Shown here: positions 1-6,668 of the stretch, piece by piece
Numbering within the stretch: position 1 is the first letter of the stretch
Layout: the number at the start of each line of letters is the position of its first letter
The notes under the pieces: generated by a model
Told to the model about the DNA's origin: nothing
The model's input: the letters and a program-made list of their open reading frames with translations, nothing else
Databases searched by the model: none
Origin: Bacillota bacterium
Lineage (GTDB): Bacteria; Bacillota_I; Bacilli_A; RFN20; CAG-826
Direction: 5' to 3'
Length of the DNA: 11,554 nucleotides
Assembly: GCA_003512585.1 (NCBI GenBank)
Contig: DOQE01000084.1
Span: 1-11,554 of the forward strand
Made by a program: the position numbers and the translations under genes

Positions 1-47
1 CGATCCCGCACAATGGCTGCCGTCCCCCGAAGCGTCCCCGCGGCTAG
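1..47 (+). CDS. rpsK: 30S ribosomal protein S11, C-terminal end (partial)
   Basis: Reading from base 3 gives IPHNGCRPPKRPRG followed by a TAG stop. Bases 1-2 fit the end of a Pro codon, so the peptide is the (P)IPHNGCRPPKR signature that ends ribosomal protein S11. S11 sits on the platform of the small subunit and contacts 16S rRNA near the mRNA exit. Only the last 14-15 residues are inside the window; the gene starts to the left. The usual ending is KRRRV, here KRPRG. The order rpsK-rpoA-rplQ is the conserved end of the alpha operon, which supports the call although the fragment is very short. Base composition is GC-rich, like the rpoA segment that follows. Confidence 0.88.
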   Translation, partial: IPHNGCRPPKRPRG

Positions 48-1040
48 TCCGCTTGAATGCGATCGCTACACTATTGAACCATTCAGGAGGAAATCAAAGT
101 AATGGCCAATGCCAAAAACAACGAGGAGCTTCGTCTCCCCAACCCGTTTGAACCCGTCTCCGTAAAAGTCGAAGTCAACGACGAAAACGAGCATTACTGC
201 AAGCTCGTCGTCAAACCGCTCGAACGCGGCTTCGGCATCACGGTCGGGAACGCCCTCCGTCGCGTCTTGCTCTCCTCTTTGCCCGGCGCCAGCGTTTGCG
301 CCGTCGAAATCGAAGACAACGATGTGAAAGTCCGTCATGAATTCACCGCCCTCGACGGCGTGGAAGAAGACGTCACCGCCATCATCCTCAATCTGAAGGA
401 CCTCGTCCTGAAGATCGACGACGACTCCGGCGAACTCAAGCGCGTCACCGTCGACAAAAAAGGCCCCGGCGTCCTTACCGCCGGCGACCTCGAACTGCCC
501 GAACTCGTTTCGGTCATCAACCCGGAATTGGAAATCGCCCACCTCAATGAGAAGGGACATCTCCATATGACCATCTACGCCGCCAATGGCCGCGGATACG
601 TCACTTCCGAGCAAAACAAGATCGAGCGGAAAATCGATGCGATCGGCCTCATCGCCACCGACTCGAACTACTCCCCGGTCCTGAAAGTCGCCTATTCGGT
701 CGAACCGACCCGCGTCGGCCACGATTCGAAGTTCGATGAGCTCACCCTCGAAGTCACCACCAACGGCTCCACCAAGCCGACCGATGCGGTGGCCCTTGCC
801 GCTCAGCTCCTCATCTCCCACTTCTCCCTCTTCACCAAGCTTGACGAAAAGGTCGGCGACGTGAAGTTGGTCAAAGAAGAGGCCAGGGCCGAAGACAACA
901 AGTACCAGAACATGCTCATCGAAGAGCTCGACCTCAGCGTCAGAAGCAATAACTGCCTCAAGCGCGCTGGGATCACGACCGTCATGGAACTCACCCAAAA
1001 GAGCGAAGACGAGATGATGAAAGTCAGGAATCTTGGCAAG
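1..1040. other. GC-rich segment ending inside rpoA
   Basis: Seen directly: sampled 60-base blocks inside rpoA (181-240, 361-420) are about 53-55% GC, while blocks in rplQ (1201-1260) and cysS (8281-8340, 8581-8640) are about 38%, 40% and 27%. In the first 40 rpoA codons 28 end in G or C; in the first 40 rplQ codons 16 do. I saw no TTA leucine codon in rpoA before 1047; codons typical of the rest of the window (TTA, GTT, AAA, GAA) take over from about there. The right edge is approximate (about 1020-1050) and the left edge lies outside the window. It may be a recombination or transfer junction, or an assembly chimera. Confidence 0.8.
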
Positions 1041-1112
1041 AAATCGTTAAAGGAAGTTAAAGAAAAACTCAATAACATTGGGCTTCACTTCCGCGATTAT
1101 GTAGGAGAATAA
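102..1112 (+). CDS. rpoA: DNA-directed RNA polymerase subunit alpha
   Basis: 336 residues, close to a usual bacterial alpha length of about 315-330. The N-terminal domain, which dimerises and scaffolds beta and beta', carries the signature around residues 39-63 (PLERGFGITVGNALRRVLLSS). The insert domain follows at about 55-175. The C-terminal domain at about 270-330, which binds promoter UP elements and activators, has IEELDLSVRSNNCLKRAGI (273-291) and the helix-hairpin-helix segment VRNLGKKSLKEVKEKL (308-323). An AGGAGG at 85-90 lies 11 bases before the ATG. The gene follows rpsK by 54 bases and precedes rplQ by 2, as in the alpha operon. The oddity is that codon use is GC-rich up to about codon 310 and then switches abruptly to the AT-rich style of the rest of the window, with no break in frame or in conserved protein sequence. 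Confidence 0.97.
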   Translation: MANAKNNEELRLPNPFEPVSVKVEVNDENEHYCKLVVKPLERGFGITVGNALRRVLLSSLPGASVCAVEIEDNDVKVRHEFTALDGVEEDVTAIILNLKDLVLKIDDDSGELKRVTVDKKGPGVLTAGDLELPELVSVINPELEIAHLNEKGHLHMTIYAANGRGYVTSEQNKIERKIDAIGLIATDSNYSPVLKVAYSVEPTRVGHDSKFDELTLEVTTNGSTKPTDAVALAAQLLISHFSLFTKLDEKVGDVKLVKEEARAEDNKYQNMLIEELDLSVRSNNCLKRAGITTVMELTQKSEDEMMKVRNLGKKSLKEVKEKLNNIGLHFRDYVGE

Positions 1113-1114
1113 TT

Positions 1115-1519
1115 ATGGCAGCACAAGGAAGAAAAAACGTTCACGGCAAAGCTGGTGTTCGCTTTAAGGCTGGTTATACCGCCTCGAAGAACAAATCAAT
1201 GCTTCGCAATGTCGTAACTGACCTTATCTTAAATGAAGAAGTCAAAGTTACTTCTGGTGTTACTAAAGAATTAAAGTCTTTAGCAGACCATCTTGTCACT
1301 TTGGCAAAAAGAAACGATTTGCACGCTAGAAGGTTAGCCGCTCAAATCGTTAGACCAACAGTTACTTCAAAAGAGGGCAAAACCGCTTTAGATAAACTAT
1401 TTAGTGAAATTGGTCCAAGAATGGCTTCTAGGAATGGTGGATATACCAAAGCCTATAAGCTCGGATTAAGAAAAGGCGACTCCGCTGAAGTCACTTTAGT
1501 TCGTTGGTCCGATAAGTAA
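1115..1519 (+). CDS. rplQ: 50S ribosomal protein L17
   Basis: 134 residues. L17 lies near the peptide exit of the large subunit. The family core is visible as SMLRNVVTDLI (28-38), the central SLADHLVTLAKR, and the C-terminal GPRMASRNGGYTK and RKGDSAEVTLVRW. The start is ATG at 1115 with AGGAG at 1103-1107 inside the end of rpoA, leaving a 2-base gap, so the genes are translationally close. The LRN motif begins about 13 residues later than in Bacillus L17: the N-terminus carries an added basic stretch rich in Lys, Arg and Gly. No better downstream start is present, so the extension seems real. Codon use is AT-rich, unlike most of rpoA just upstream. A hairpin terminator follows within 20 bases, making this the last gene of the alpha operon. 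Confidence 0.95.
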   Translation: MAAQGRKNVHGKAGVRFKAGYTASKNKSMLRNVVTDLILNEEVKVTSGVTKELKSLADHLVTLAKRNDLHARRLAAQIVRPTVTSKEGKTALDKLFSEIGPRMASRNGGYTKAYKLGLRKGDSAEVTLVRWSDK

Positions 1520-1536
1520 TAAATTATTTATCATTT

Positions 1537-1570
1537 AGAACTCTTAATGGAAACGTTAAGGGTTCTTTTT
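1537..1570 (+). terminator. Intrinsic terminator after rplQ
   Basis: An 11-base-pair stem, AGAACTCTTAA (1537-1547) with TTAAGGGTTCT (1556-1566), has one G-U pair and an 8-base loop, and is followed by a T run (1566-1570). It closes the rpsK-rpoA-rplQ operon. It lies between converging genes, but the other side has no comparable run, so it should work mainly on the + strand. Confidence 0.82.
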
Positions 1571-1572
1571 TA

Positions 1573-2232
1573 TTATTTTAAGGAAGTAATGTCGTATATA
1601 GATAAGATCCCTAAGATTGATTCTTCTTTTTTGCCATTTTCCGTAATGAATATCAGCCCTAATCTTTTGTTTTCTTTTATTAAAGAGAATTCTTTTTCTG
1701 CGGTTGATAAAGGTTCATATTTAGAAAGAAATAAAAACCTTTTGGTTTCATCATTTAAATTAAAAGAATCTAAATAGGAAGACAATTTATCTTTATATGA
1801 TATTTTTTTATTGCTTATTAGTTTTAGCAAAGAATAGCTAGAGACAATGCCTTTTACCTTTTTATGTTCATCAACTAGAGGCAAATATGTATATCCATTT
1901 TCTTTAAATAAAGTCAAAGCTTTCTCTATATCATCAACTTGATAAAGGAATGTAATGTTTTTATTGCTTCTAGAATAGGAGGTTTCTTTCATTCTTTTTA
2001 GAATTAATTCAAAATCAAGACAAACCTTGCTAGAGACAGCTATTGGATAGTCGCCTTCATATTGTTCGTGCGTTAAATAATTTCTAATCTCTCTATAATC
2101 GTTTAGTTTTTGATAAAACTTATTTTTATAAAAACAATACGTTTCCGGTTTTTCTGCTCTAATTTCTTCTAATTGCCTATAAAGGTTTAAGAATTGTTCG
2201 TTAGTTAGTTTTGAATAATTTAATCGTTGCAT
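1573..2232 (-). CDS. HEPN-like domain plus paired CBS domains protein
   Basis: 219 residues, no signal peptide or membrane segment, so probably cytoplasmic. The N-terminal part (about 1-82) is helical and contains R50-N-Y-L-T-H55, which fits the Rx4-6H motif of HEPN domains, many of which are metal-independent RNases. Two CBS repeats follow: about 94-140 (ITFLYQVDDIEKALTLF ... YLPLVDEHKKVKGIVS) and about 165-217 (ending ESILGILSIYDITS). CBS pairs usually bind adenosine nucleotides and control an attached domain. By inference this is a nucleotide-sensing RNA-processing or RNA-binding protein; the function is not known. Proteins with a similar arrangement occur in other Gram-positives, as I recall. 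The ATG has no clear Shine-Dalgarno; TATACT just upstream could allow a leaderless or near-leaderless transcript. It is transcribed away from hydC and converges on the rplQ terminator. It is AT-rich like its neighbours downstream. Confidence 0.8.
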   Translation of the reverse strand: MQRLNYSKLTNEQFLNLYRQLEEIRAEKPETYCFYKNKFYQKLNDYREIRNYLTHEQYEGDYPIAVSSKVCLDFELILKRMKETSYSRSNKNITFLYQVDDIEKALTLFKENGYTYLPLVDEHKKVKGIVSSYSLLKLISNKKISYKDKLSSYLDSFNLNDETKRFLFLSKYEPLSTAEKEFSLIKENKRLGLIFITENGKKEESILGILSIYDITSLK

Positions 2233-2294
2233 ACTTTAAGTATAAAGAATTTCGATTCAAAGTATATATTTCTACCAAAATTACCGATTTGTTA

Positions 2295-2300
2295 ATTATA
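2295..2300 (-). promoter_or_regulatory. Possible -10 element for the HEPN-CBS gene
   Basis: On the minus strand 2300-2295 reads TATAAT, a perfect -10, about 63 bases before the ATG. No good -35 is found 16-18 bases upstream. A second AT-rich option, TATACT, lies only a few bases before the start codon. Either would give divergent transcription from the same spacer as hydC. Confidence 0.25.
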
Positions 2301-2313
2301 CCGAACAAATTTG

Positions 2314-2342
2314 TTGAAAATGTTTAGTAATATTATTATATC
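2314..2342 (+). promoter_or_regulatory. Candidate promoter of the hydCBA operon
   Basis: TTGAAA (2314-2319) and TATATC (2337-2342) are separated by 17 bases and resemble a housekeeping sigma promoter (5/6 and 4/6 matches). Transcription would begin near 2349, leaving a leader of about 80 bases before the hydC start. The -35 overlaps the AACAAATTTGTT palindrome, so a repressor bound there would block it. Confidence 0.5.
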
Positions 2343-2429
2343 GGTAAAACGATAGTTTAATTGAGAATAAAATATCGATTATCTACAATATTAAAAGCAA
2401 TTGCCAAATATGGTGAAACGGAGGGTGTT

Positions 2430-2918
2430 ATGCCAATAAGAAAAGAAGTTGTCGATGGCGTGAAAGCCATTTGTGAACAACGTAAAAACGAACCGTCTCC
2501 TTTAATGATGATTCTATCTGACATTCAAAAGAAATACGGTTATATTCCTCTTGAAGTCCAAGAGATTGTTTCTAGCTGCACAGGTATTCCTGTAGCGGAG
2601 ATTTATGGGGTTGTCTCCTTTTACTCATTTTTCTCTTTAAAGCCAAAGGGGAAATACGTTCTAGGAATTTGCTTAGGAACGGCTTGTTATGTTAAGAATT
2701 CTCAAGCCTTAGTCGATAAGTTTTCTGCCTTATTAGGCATTGGCCCCGGGGAAACTACAGAAGATGGTTTATTTACCATTGAGGCCATCCGCTGCATCGG
2801 GGCATGTGCTTTAGCGCCTGCTATGTCTATTAATGGCAAGGTTTATCCAAAAGTTACTCCCGACCAAGTCGGAAAAATAATAGACGAATATAGAAAGCTT
2901 GATGCGGAGGGAAAATAG
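2430..2918 (+). CDS. hydC: NADH-linked [FeFe]-hydrogenase, NuoE-like subunit HydC
   Basis: 162 residues, the usual size of NuoE/HydC proteins. After an N-terminal helical part comes a thioredoxin-like fold with four cysteines that bind a [2Fe-2S] cluster: C81-x4-C86 (CLGTAC) and C122-x3-C126 (CIGAC). Further conserved stretches are KYGYIP (35-40) and GVVSFYSFF (60-68). It passes electrons within the soluble HydABC complex and partners HydB. ATG 2430 was chosen because GGAGGG (2420-2425) sits right before it and the family N-terminus begins there. A TTG 69 bases earlier is in frame, but it has no ribosome site and adds an unrelated 23-residue peptide. hydB follows with one base between. The downstream hydB and hydA make the HydC call firm over complex I or formate dehydrogenase subunits. 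Confidence 0.93.
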   Translation: MPIRKEVVDGVKAICEQRKNEPSPLMMILSDIQKKYGYIPLEVQEIVSSCTGIPVAEIYGVVSFYSFFSLKPKGKYVLGICLGTACYVKNSQALVDKFSALLGIGPGETTEDGLFTIEAIRCIGACALAPAMSINGKVYPKVTPDQVGKIIDEYRKLDAEGK

Positions 2919-2919
2919 G

Positions 2920-4794
2920 ATGGAAAAAATTACAACCCCTGGATGTTTGCAAAATTGTATAGATAAATATACTTTGGAATTTAACGCCAAAGTAAAAGGG
3001 ACAAACGGAAAAAGAGCCGTCGTCGTTTGCGGTGGGACTGGGTGTCTTGCCAATGCTTCGGATGAAATCATTAAAGAATTAAAAAAAGAAATAAAGGCCC
3101 ATGGATTAGAAGATAAAGTCAGCGTCAACCACGTTGGTTGCTTTGGTTTTTGTTCTCAAGGCCCGTTTGTAAAAATATTCCCTGAGGACACTTTATATCA
3201 TGCGGTTAAAGTAAGTGACGTCAAACAAATCGTCGAAGATGATTTAATAGGTGGGAAAGTTTGTGAAAATCTTCTTTATGTCGATCCGGTTACTAAAGAA
3301 AAAGTAGTTAGGCAAGATGACATTAATTTCTATAAGAAACAAGTTCGTGTTGCTTTGCATGGATGTTCATTAATTAACCCAGATTTATTAGAAGAATCAT
3401 TGGGCTATGACGGGTTTAAAGCTTTGAAAAAAGTTTTAACATCCATGACTCCTCAACAAGTTATTGATGAGATTTTAGCTAGCGGATTAAGAGGAAGAGG
3501 CGGGGCTGGCTTCCCGACTGGAAGAAAATGGCAATTCGCCGCGAACGTTAAATCAGATCAGAAATATATAGTATGCAATGGAGACGAAGGCGACCCGGGT
3601 GCTTTTATGGATCGTTCCATCTTGGAGGGCAACCCATTCGAGGTAATCGAAGGCATGATGATTGCTGGGTATGCATTTGGGGCAAGCGAAGGTTATTTCT
3701 ATGTCCGTGCCGAATATCCTGTTGCCGTAGCTAGGCTTCAAAGGGCAATCGAAGACATGGAAAAGGTAGGCTTATTAGGCGACAACATCCTAGGAACCGA
3801 CTTTAGCTTTAAAGCCCACCTTAGATTAGGTGCCGGGGCTTTTGTTTGCGGGGAAGAAACGGCTTTGCTTAATTCTATTGAAGGAAAAAGAGGCATGCCT
3901 CGTCCTAGACCCCCGTTCCCTGCCATTAAAGGATTATGGGGCAAACCAACTTGTGTTAATAACGTCGAAACATTAGCTCAGGTTGCCTATATCATTAGAA
4001 TTGGTGCGGAAGAGTTTGCCAAAATGGGAACTGCAACTTCAAAAGGGACAAAAGTATTTGCCCTTGGTGGGAAAGTCAACAATGTTGGTCTTGTTGAAGT
4101 TCCAATGGGAACCACATTAAGAACCCTTGTTTTCGATATTGGCGGAGGAATCCCAAATAACAAGAAATTCAAAGCCATTCAAACCGGCGGGCCAAGTGGT
4201 GGCTGCTTGACTGAAAAAGATTTGGACACCCCAATCGATTATGATTCCTTGGTTGCAAAAGGCTCGATGATGGGTAGTGGCGGGGCGATTGTAATGGATG
4301 AAGACAATTGCATGGTTGACGTTGCCCACTTCTATATGGATTTTATTTGCAATGAATCGTGTGGCAAATGTTCACATTGCAGAATCGGGACCAAGCGTTT
4401 GTATGAAATGCTTACAAAGGTGACAAACGGGACTGCAAATGAACAAACTTTAGAAGATATGAAATATTTGGCTACCGTTATTAAAAATGGGGCTTTATGT
4501 GCCTTAGGGCAAACGGCAGCCAACCCAATTCTTTCGACTATGGCTAATTTCCCCGAGGAATATGAAGCCCATGTCAAAGATAAGAAATGTCCTGCTCACG
4601 TTTGCAAAAAATTGATGCGTTATGTCATTAATCCAAATATTTGTAAAAAGTGTTCTTTGTGTGCAAGAAACTGTCCAGTTTCTTGTATCCATGGCGTGCC
4701 AGGAAAAGAAGCCTATGTCATCGATCAAAGCAAGTGTATTAAATGCGGATCCTGCATGTCTAGTTGCCGTTTCAAGGCGATTAGTAAGGAATAA
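2920..4794 (+). CDS. hydB: NADH-linked [FeFe]-hydrogenase, FMN/NAD-binding subunit HydB
   Basis: 624 residues. In order: an N-terminal thioredoxin-like [2Fe-2S] domain (C37-x4-C42, C74-x3-C78); a NuoF-like core with the FMN/NADH-binding glycine-rich loop GLRGRGGAGFPTGRKW (189-204), NGDEGDPGAFMDR (220-232) and GAGAFVCGEETAL (304-316); a [4Fe-4S] site CGKCSHC (481-487) with C527; a linker with C557, H560 and C562, perhaps a metal site; and a C-terminal ferredoxin domain with C575/578/581/585 and C606/609/612/616. This is where NAD(H) is used and where, in characterised HydABC complexes, electrons are split between NAD and ferredoxin. The start is ATG 2920, with GGAGGGA at 2906-2912 inside the end of hydC; it follows the hydC stop by one base. 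The extra N- and C-terminal cluster domains separate it from complex I NuoF. Cytoplasmic. Confidence 0.96.
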   Translation: MEKITTPGCLQNCIDKYTLEFNAKVKGTNGKRAVVVCGGTGCLANASDEIIKELKKEIKAHGLEDKVSVNHVGCFGFCSQGPFVKIFPEDTLYHAVKVSDVKQIVEDDLIGGKVCENLLYVDPVTKEKVVRQDDINFYKKQVRVALHGCSLINPDLLEESLGYDGFKALKKVLTSMTPQQVIDEILASGLRGRGGAGFPTGRKWQFAANVKSDQKYIVCNGDEGDPGAFMDRSILEGNPFEVIEGMMIAGYAFGASEGYFYVRAEYPVAVARLQRAIEDMEKVGLLGDNILGTDFSFKAHLRLGAGAFVCGEETALLNSIEGKRGMPRPRPPFPAIKGLWGKPTCVNNVETLAQVAYIIRIGAEEFAKMGTATSKGTKVFALGGKVNNVGLVEVPMGTTLRTLVFDIGGGIPNNKKFKAIQTGGPSGGCLTEKDLDTPIDYDSLVAKGSMMGSGGAIVMDEDNCMVDVAHFYMDFICNESCGKCSHCRIGTKRLYEMLTKVTNGTANEQTLEDMKYLATVIKNGALCALGQTAANPILSTMANFPEEYEAHVKDKKCPAHVCKKLMRYVINPNICKKCSLCARNCPVSCIHGVPGKEAYVIDQSKCIKCGSCMSSCRFKAISKE

Positions 4795-4805
4795 GGAGAG
4801 AAGCA

Positions 4806-6617
4806 ATGGAAAATGTTAGCAATGTCAATATAAATATCGAGGGACGTATTTATAGCGTTCCTTCGAATTTGACTGTTTTAGAAGCCGCTAGAAAAGTTGG
4901 ATATAACATTCCGACTTTATGTTATTGGAACAAAGGGCATAATTCATTAGCTTCATGTAGAGTTTGCTTAGTTGAAATAGCTTCTAGCCGTGGCTCCAAA
5001 CTATTTGCCTCTTGCGTATATCCAGTTACTGATTGCCAAGCCGAAAAAGGATTTGTTATTAAAATTTCTTCTCCAATGGCCATAGATGCAAGAAGGACTT
5101 CTGTTGAGCTTTTGCTGTCTAATCATTCTAAAGAATGTCAAACTTGCGTTAAGAATGGGCATTGCGAATTGCTTCACGTTGCTTCTTTAACAGGAGCTAG
5201 GTCTAATCAATTCGAAGGGGAGATGACTAAATCTACTTTTGATAATGCCGCGCCTGGAATAATTAGAGATACAAGCAAATGCATTTTATGTGGTAGGTGT
5301 ATTGAAAAATGCAAAGATAGCCAAGGTATTGGCATTTTAGGATTTGAGAATAGAGGTTTCCAAACCATTCTTTCTCCAGCTGGCAATAGGTCATTTAAGG
5401 ATGTTCCTTGCATTCAATGTGGGCAATGTATCGAAGTTTGTCCTACAGGCGCTTTAAGCGAACATAGAGAAATAGACAAAGTCGATATGGCCATGCATCA
5501 AGGCAAATATGTCATCGTCCAAACTGCTCCGGCCGTTAGGGCGGCTTTATCGGAAGAATTTGGTCATAAAATCGGAGAAGAAAATGCGACAGGAAAAATG
5601 GTCGCAGCTTTACATAGGCTTGGATTCTATAGGGTTTTTGATACCAACTTTGCGGCTGATTTAACCATTATGGAAGAATCTCAAGAATTGCTTAATAGGC
5701 TTAAAAATGGTGGGACCTTACCTCAGATAACTTCTTGTTCGCCAGGTTGGATAAATTATATGGAATATTTCTATAAAGATTTGATTCCAAATGTTTCCAC
5801 TTGCAAATCCCCCCATGAAATGGAAGGGGCTATAATTAAGAGTTATTTTGCTTCTACCCACAATTTAAATCCCGAAGATATATTCGTAGTATCGATTATG
5901 CCTTGTACTGCAAAAAAATATGAAGCAAAAAGGGTGCAAAATGCCGCTATAAATTCTCTTCCTGATGTTGATGCCGTTTTAACGACTAGAGAATTGGCCG
6001 TTATGATAAAAAGAGCAGGCTTGGTTTATGATGAACTTGCTGAAGAAGAATTCGACAATGATTTATTGGGCACTTACTCTGGAGCTGGCGTTATATTTGG
6101 TGTAACCGGTGGAGTAATGGAAGCCGCTTTACGTACGGCTTATCATAGCTTAACTGGCAAAGAATATGAAAAAATTGAATTTAGCGAAGTTAGAGGTTTA
6201 GATTCTGTAAAAGAAGCTACCGTTGATATTAATGGAACTAAATTAAAAGTAGCTATAGCTTCAGGAATGAAAAATGCCAAGCCTCTTCTTGATGATATCA
6301 GGGCTGGTAAATCTCCATACGCTTTTATTGAAATCATGGGTTGCCCAGGTGGTTGCATTAATGGTGGAGGACAACCATTTGTTAAACCTAATTTATTGCC
6401 AAAAGAAGATGTTAATATTCTTGAAACATATAGGCAAAAAAGAGCATCTTTGCTTTATGGTATAGACGAACATATGAGTTTGCGTCAGTCTCATAATAAC
6501 AAAGATATCCAAAGATTATATAAAGACTATCTAGGCTCGCCTTGCGGAGAGCTCTCAGAAAAATTGCTTCATACCCATTATAATGATTCAAGAGAATGCT
6601 TTCCTGAGAAAAAATAA
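4806..6617 (+). CDS. hydA: [FeFe]-hydrogenase catalytic subunit HydA
   Basis: 603 residues. It makes or oxidises H2 at the H-cluster. The N-terminal electron relay has a plant-type [2Fe-2S] domain (C39, C51, C54, C70), a His-ligated [4Fe-4S] site (H107, C111, C114, C120) and a two-cluster ferredoxin domain (C159/162/165/169 and C202/205/208/212). The H-domain carries the three signatures: TSCSPGW (309-315), MPCTAKKYE (365-373) and EIMGCPGGCINGGGQP (509-524), with H-cluster ligands C311, C367, C513 and C517. The C-terminus has the small-subunit-like region with RQSH (560-563) and LYKDYLG. In the first motif the usual second Cys (TSCCP) is Ser312; in the Clostridium enzymes that Cys is the first proton-transfer residue. 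The ATG has AGGAG at 4794-4798 and follows hydB by 11 bases. Gene order hydC-hydB-hydA is that of Thermotoga. The maturases HydE, HydF and HydG are not in the window. Confidence 0.97.
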   Translation: MENVSNVNINIEGRIYSVPSNLTVLEAARKVGYNIPTLCYWNKGHNSLASCRVCLVEIASSRGSKLFASCVYPVTDCQAEKGFVIKISSPMAIDARRTSVELLLSNHSKECQTCVKNGHCELLHVASLTGARSNQFEGEMTKSTFDNAAPGIIRDTSKCILCGRCIEKCKDSQGIGILGFENRGFQTILSPAGNRSFKDVPCIQCGQCIEVCPTGALSEHREIDKVDMAMHQGKYVIVQTAPAVRAALSEEFGHKIGEENATGKMVAALHRLGFYRVFDTNFAADLTIMEESQELLNRLKNGGTLPQITSCSPGWINYMEYFYKDLIPNVSTCKSPHEMEGAIIKSYFASTHNLNPEDIFVVSIMPCTAKKYEAKRVQNAAINSLPDVDAVLTTRELAVMIKRAGLVYDELAEEEFDNDLLGTYSGAGVIFGVTGGVMEAALRTAYHSLTGKEYEKIEFSEVRGLDSVKEATVDINGTKLKVAIASGMKNAKPLLDDIRAGKSPYAFIEIMGCPGGCINGGGQPFVKPNLLPKEDVNILETYRQKRASLLYGIDEHMSLRQSHNNKDIQRLYKDYLGSPCGELSEKLLHTHYNDSRECFPEKK

Positions 6618-6628
6618 TTAATTTGTTT

Positions 6629-6634
6629 TATAAT
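6629..6634 (+). promoter_or_regulatory. Possible -10 element for gph, overlapping the hyd terminator
   Basis: A perfect TATAAT ends two bases before the terminator stem begins. A start site 6-7 bases downstream (about 6641) would fall inside the left arm of the hairpin, so such transcripts could not form the whole stem and would escape termination. No good -35 is visible at the standard distance, which keeps confidence low. Confidence 0.3.
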
Positions 6635-6636
6635 TG

Positions 6637-6662
6637 GGGCTAGGGGAAACCTAGCCCTTTTT
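6637..6662 (+). terminator. Intrinsic terminator after hydA
   Basis: A perfect 8-base-pair GC-rich stem, GGGCTAGG (6637-6644) with CCTAGCCC (6650-6657), has the loop GGAAA and is followed by five T (6658-6662). It ends the hydCBA operon 20 bases after hydA and lies only 6 bases before the next start codon. Confidence 0.92.
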
Positions 6663-6668
6663 AAAATC

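Larger units (their letters stand above)
2281..2347. promoter_or_regulatory. Candidate operator cluster in the divergent spacer
   Basis: Between the HEPN-CBS gene and hydC the hexamer TACCGA occurs at 2282-2287 and 2299-2304, and inverted (TCGGTA) at 2341-2346. The outermost copies form a perfect 8-base inverted repeat, TTACCGAT (2281-2288) and ATCGGTAA (2340-2347). Between them lies a perfect 12-base palindrome, AACAAATTTGTT (2304-2315), overlapping the candidate -35 of hydC, and TTTGTT (2288-2293) is also inverted relative to AACAAA (2304-2309). The TTGTT...AACAA halves resemble the redox regulator Rex, but with a 10-base rather than an 8-base gap, so Rex is only a possibility. Confidence 0.4.

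Noticed and set aside
66..998. A 310-codon open frame on the minus strand, antisense to rpoA
   Set aside because: It follows from the GC-rich codon use of rpoA, which leaves few TTA/CTA/TCA triplets to make stops. Its Val/Asp/Gly-rich translation resembles no family, and rpoA is certain.
1547..1777. Plus-strand open frame of 76 codons after rplQ
   Set aside because: It begins within the terminator loop and lies opposite the well-supported HEPN-CBS gene, whose CBS repeats and codon pattern are on the minus strand.
2361..2429. Upstream TTG start adding 23 residues to HydC
   Set aside because: No ribosome site before the TTG, the added peptide is unlike the family, and ATG 2430 has GGAGGG directly before it.
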